The position numbers and the translations under genes are program-made. Positions 15,693-15,850 of a stretch of 15,850 nucleotides of DNA are shown here, piece by piece. The notes under the pieces are model-generated. The model did not search any database. It saw only the letters and a list, made by a program, of their open reading frames with translations, and was not told the origin of the DNA. Location of the stretch: NCBI GenBank assembly GCA_035530955.1, contig DATKTT010000279.1, forward strand, positions 1 to 15,850, read 5' to 3'. The stretch comes from Williamwhitmania sp035530955 (GTDB lineage: Bacteria; Bacteroidota; Bacteroidia; Bacteroidales; Williamwhitmaniaceae). Position 1 is the first letter of the stretch. Every line of letters begins with the position of its first letter.

Positions 15693-15710
15693 TAATCGAT
15701 AAAATGACCT

Positions 15711-15749
15711 AAAGCCCCGGCCGAAAAATTTTATCGGAAGGGGCTTTTT
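15711..15749 (+). terminator. Rho-independent terminator ending the che block
   Basis: AAAGCCCC (15711-15718) pairs with GGGGCTTT (15740-15747), with an inner CCGA/TCGG pairing (15721-15724 with 15734-15737) around an AT loop. The run of T residues extends to 15749. It begins 18 bp after the PAS-sensor stop codon. The mirrored A-run at the 5' side is too short for efficient termination on the other strand. Confidence 0.85.
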
Positions 15750-15752
15750 CGT

Positions 15753-15760
15753 TACCTTTG
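15753..15760 (+). promoter_or_regulatory. Bacteroidota -7 promoter element for dnaX
   Basis: TACCTTTG matches the Bacteroidota TAnnTTTG -7 consensus exactly, 24 bp before the dnaX ATG and 3 bp after the preceding terminator. A -33 element would have to fall inside the terminator hairpin; no clear TTTG is seen there. The predicted 5' leader would be about 20 nt. Confidence 0.5.
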
Positions 15761-15784
15761 CTTTGTATTGCATCTAATGTTTTG

Positions 15785-15850
15785 ATGATGGACCACTTTA
15801 TTGTTTCGGCGAGAAAATATCGCCCTTCTACCTTTGCTTCGGTGATTGGA
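15785..15850 (+). CDS. dnaX: DNA polymerase III subunit gamma/tau, N-terminal fragment (runs off right edge)
   Basis: Twenty-two codons are visible from the ATG at 15785. After two Met codons the protein reads DHFIVSARKYRPSTFASVIG, which is the conserved start of DnaX in Bacteroidota ([F/Y]-I-V-S-A-R-K-Y-R-P-x-[T/S]-F-x-x-V-[I/V]-G). DnaX is the clamp-loader ATPase of the replicative polymerase; its ATP-binding motifs lie beyond the window. The second ATG (15788) is an equally possible start. It is separated from the che block by a terminator and its own -7 element, so it is an unrelated neighbour. Confidence 0.85.
   Translation, partial: MMDHFIVSARKYRPSTFASVIG

Noticed and set aside
1..15850. 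CRISPR arrays, insertion sequences, tRNA or rRNA genes
   Set aside because: No direct-repeat arrays, transposase-like proteins, terminal inverted repeats or tRNA-like cloverleaf sequences were seen on reading.

Overview
The window is chromosomal DNA of a bacterium, almost certainly from the Bacteroidota and plausibly a Bacteroidales/Marinilabiliales-type environmental lineage (inference). Support comes from the start of a Bacteroidota-style dnaX at the right edge, the start of an HU-CCDC81-type gene at the left edge, a DUF4407 protein, TAnnTTTG -7 promoter elements and a general lack of Shine-Dalgarno sites. The bulk of the window is a chemotaxis-type (Che) signalling locus. It contains no flagellar, pilus or gliding genes and no methyl-accepting receptor, so both the receptors and the output machinery must lie elsewhere.

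Layout. Positions 1-85 (minus) hold the first 28 codons of an HU/CCDC81-like gene. Positions 182-1245 (minus) are a two-gene unit encoding a Crp/Fnr-family regulator followed by a single-domain response regulator. The 148-bp divergent gap at 1246-1393 carries two FNR-type inverted repeats, TTGAT-N4-ATCAC and TTGCT-N4-AGCAA, centred 22 bp apart. Positions 1394-6951 (plus) are the first Che block: a CheY-like receiver, a 589-aa soluble helical protein with a CheZ-like DxxxQ motif, a STAS-domain protein, CheY, CheA and CheW, closed by a strong hairpin/T-tract at 6991-7030. Positions 7053-8303 encode an outer-membrane beta-barrel protein. Positions 8555-15692 (plus) are the second Che block: CheR, a histidine-kinase-like protein whose phospho-accepting His is Asn, CheD, CheB, a DUF4407 membrane coiled-coil protein, and a two-TM HAMP-GAF-PAS-PAS-PAS sensor without an output domain. 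A terminator at 15711-15749 separates this from dnaX, which begins at 15785 and runs off the edge.

How the genes probably work together. CheA and CheW form the kinase core. CheR, CheB and CheD supply the full methylation/deamidation adaptation set. CheB and two stand-alone receivers (1394 and 3922) are possible CheA targets, and a third receiver lies in the divergent unit. Two proteins are candidate phosphatases or modulators: the DxxxQ protein in block 1, and the His-less kinase-like protein in block 2, which keeps the ExxN phosphatase-type signature. The DUF4407 protein, the PAS sensor, the STAS protein and the outer-membrane barrel are accessory parts not found in classical che operons and suggest a lineage-specific pathway. 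The FNR-type sites suggest, but do not prove, that the locus responds to oxygen or redox state.
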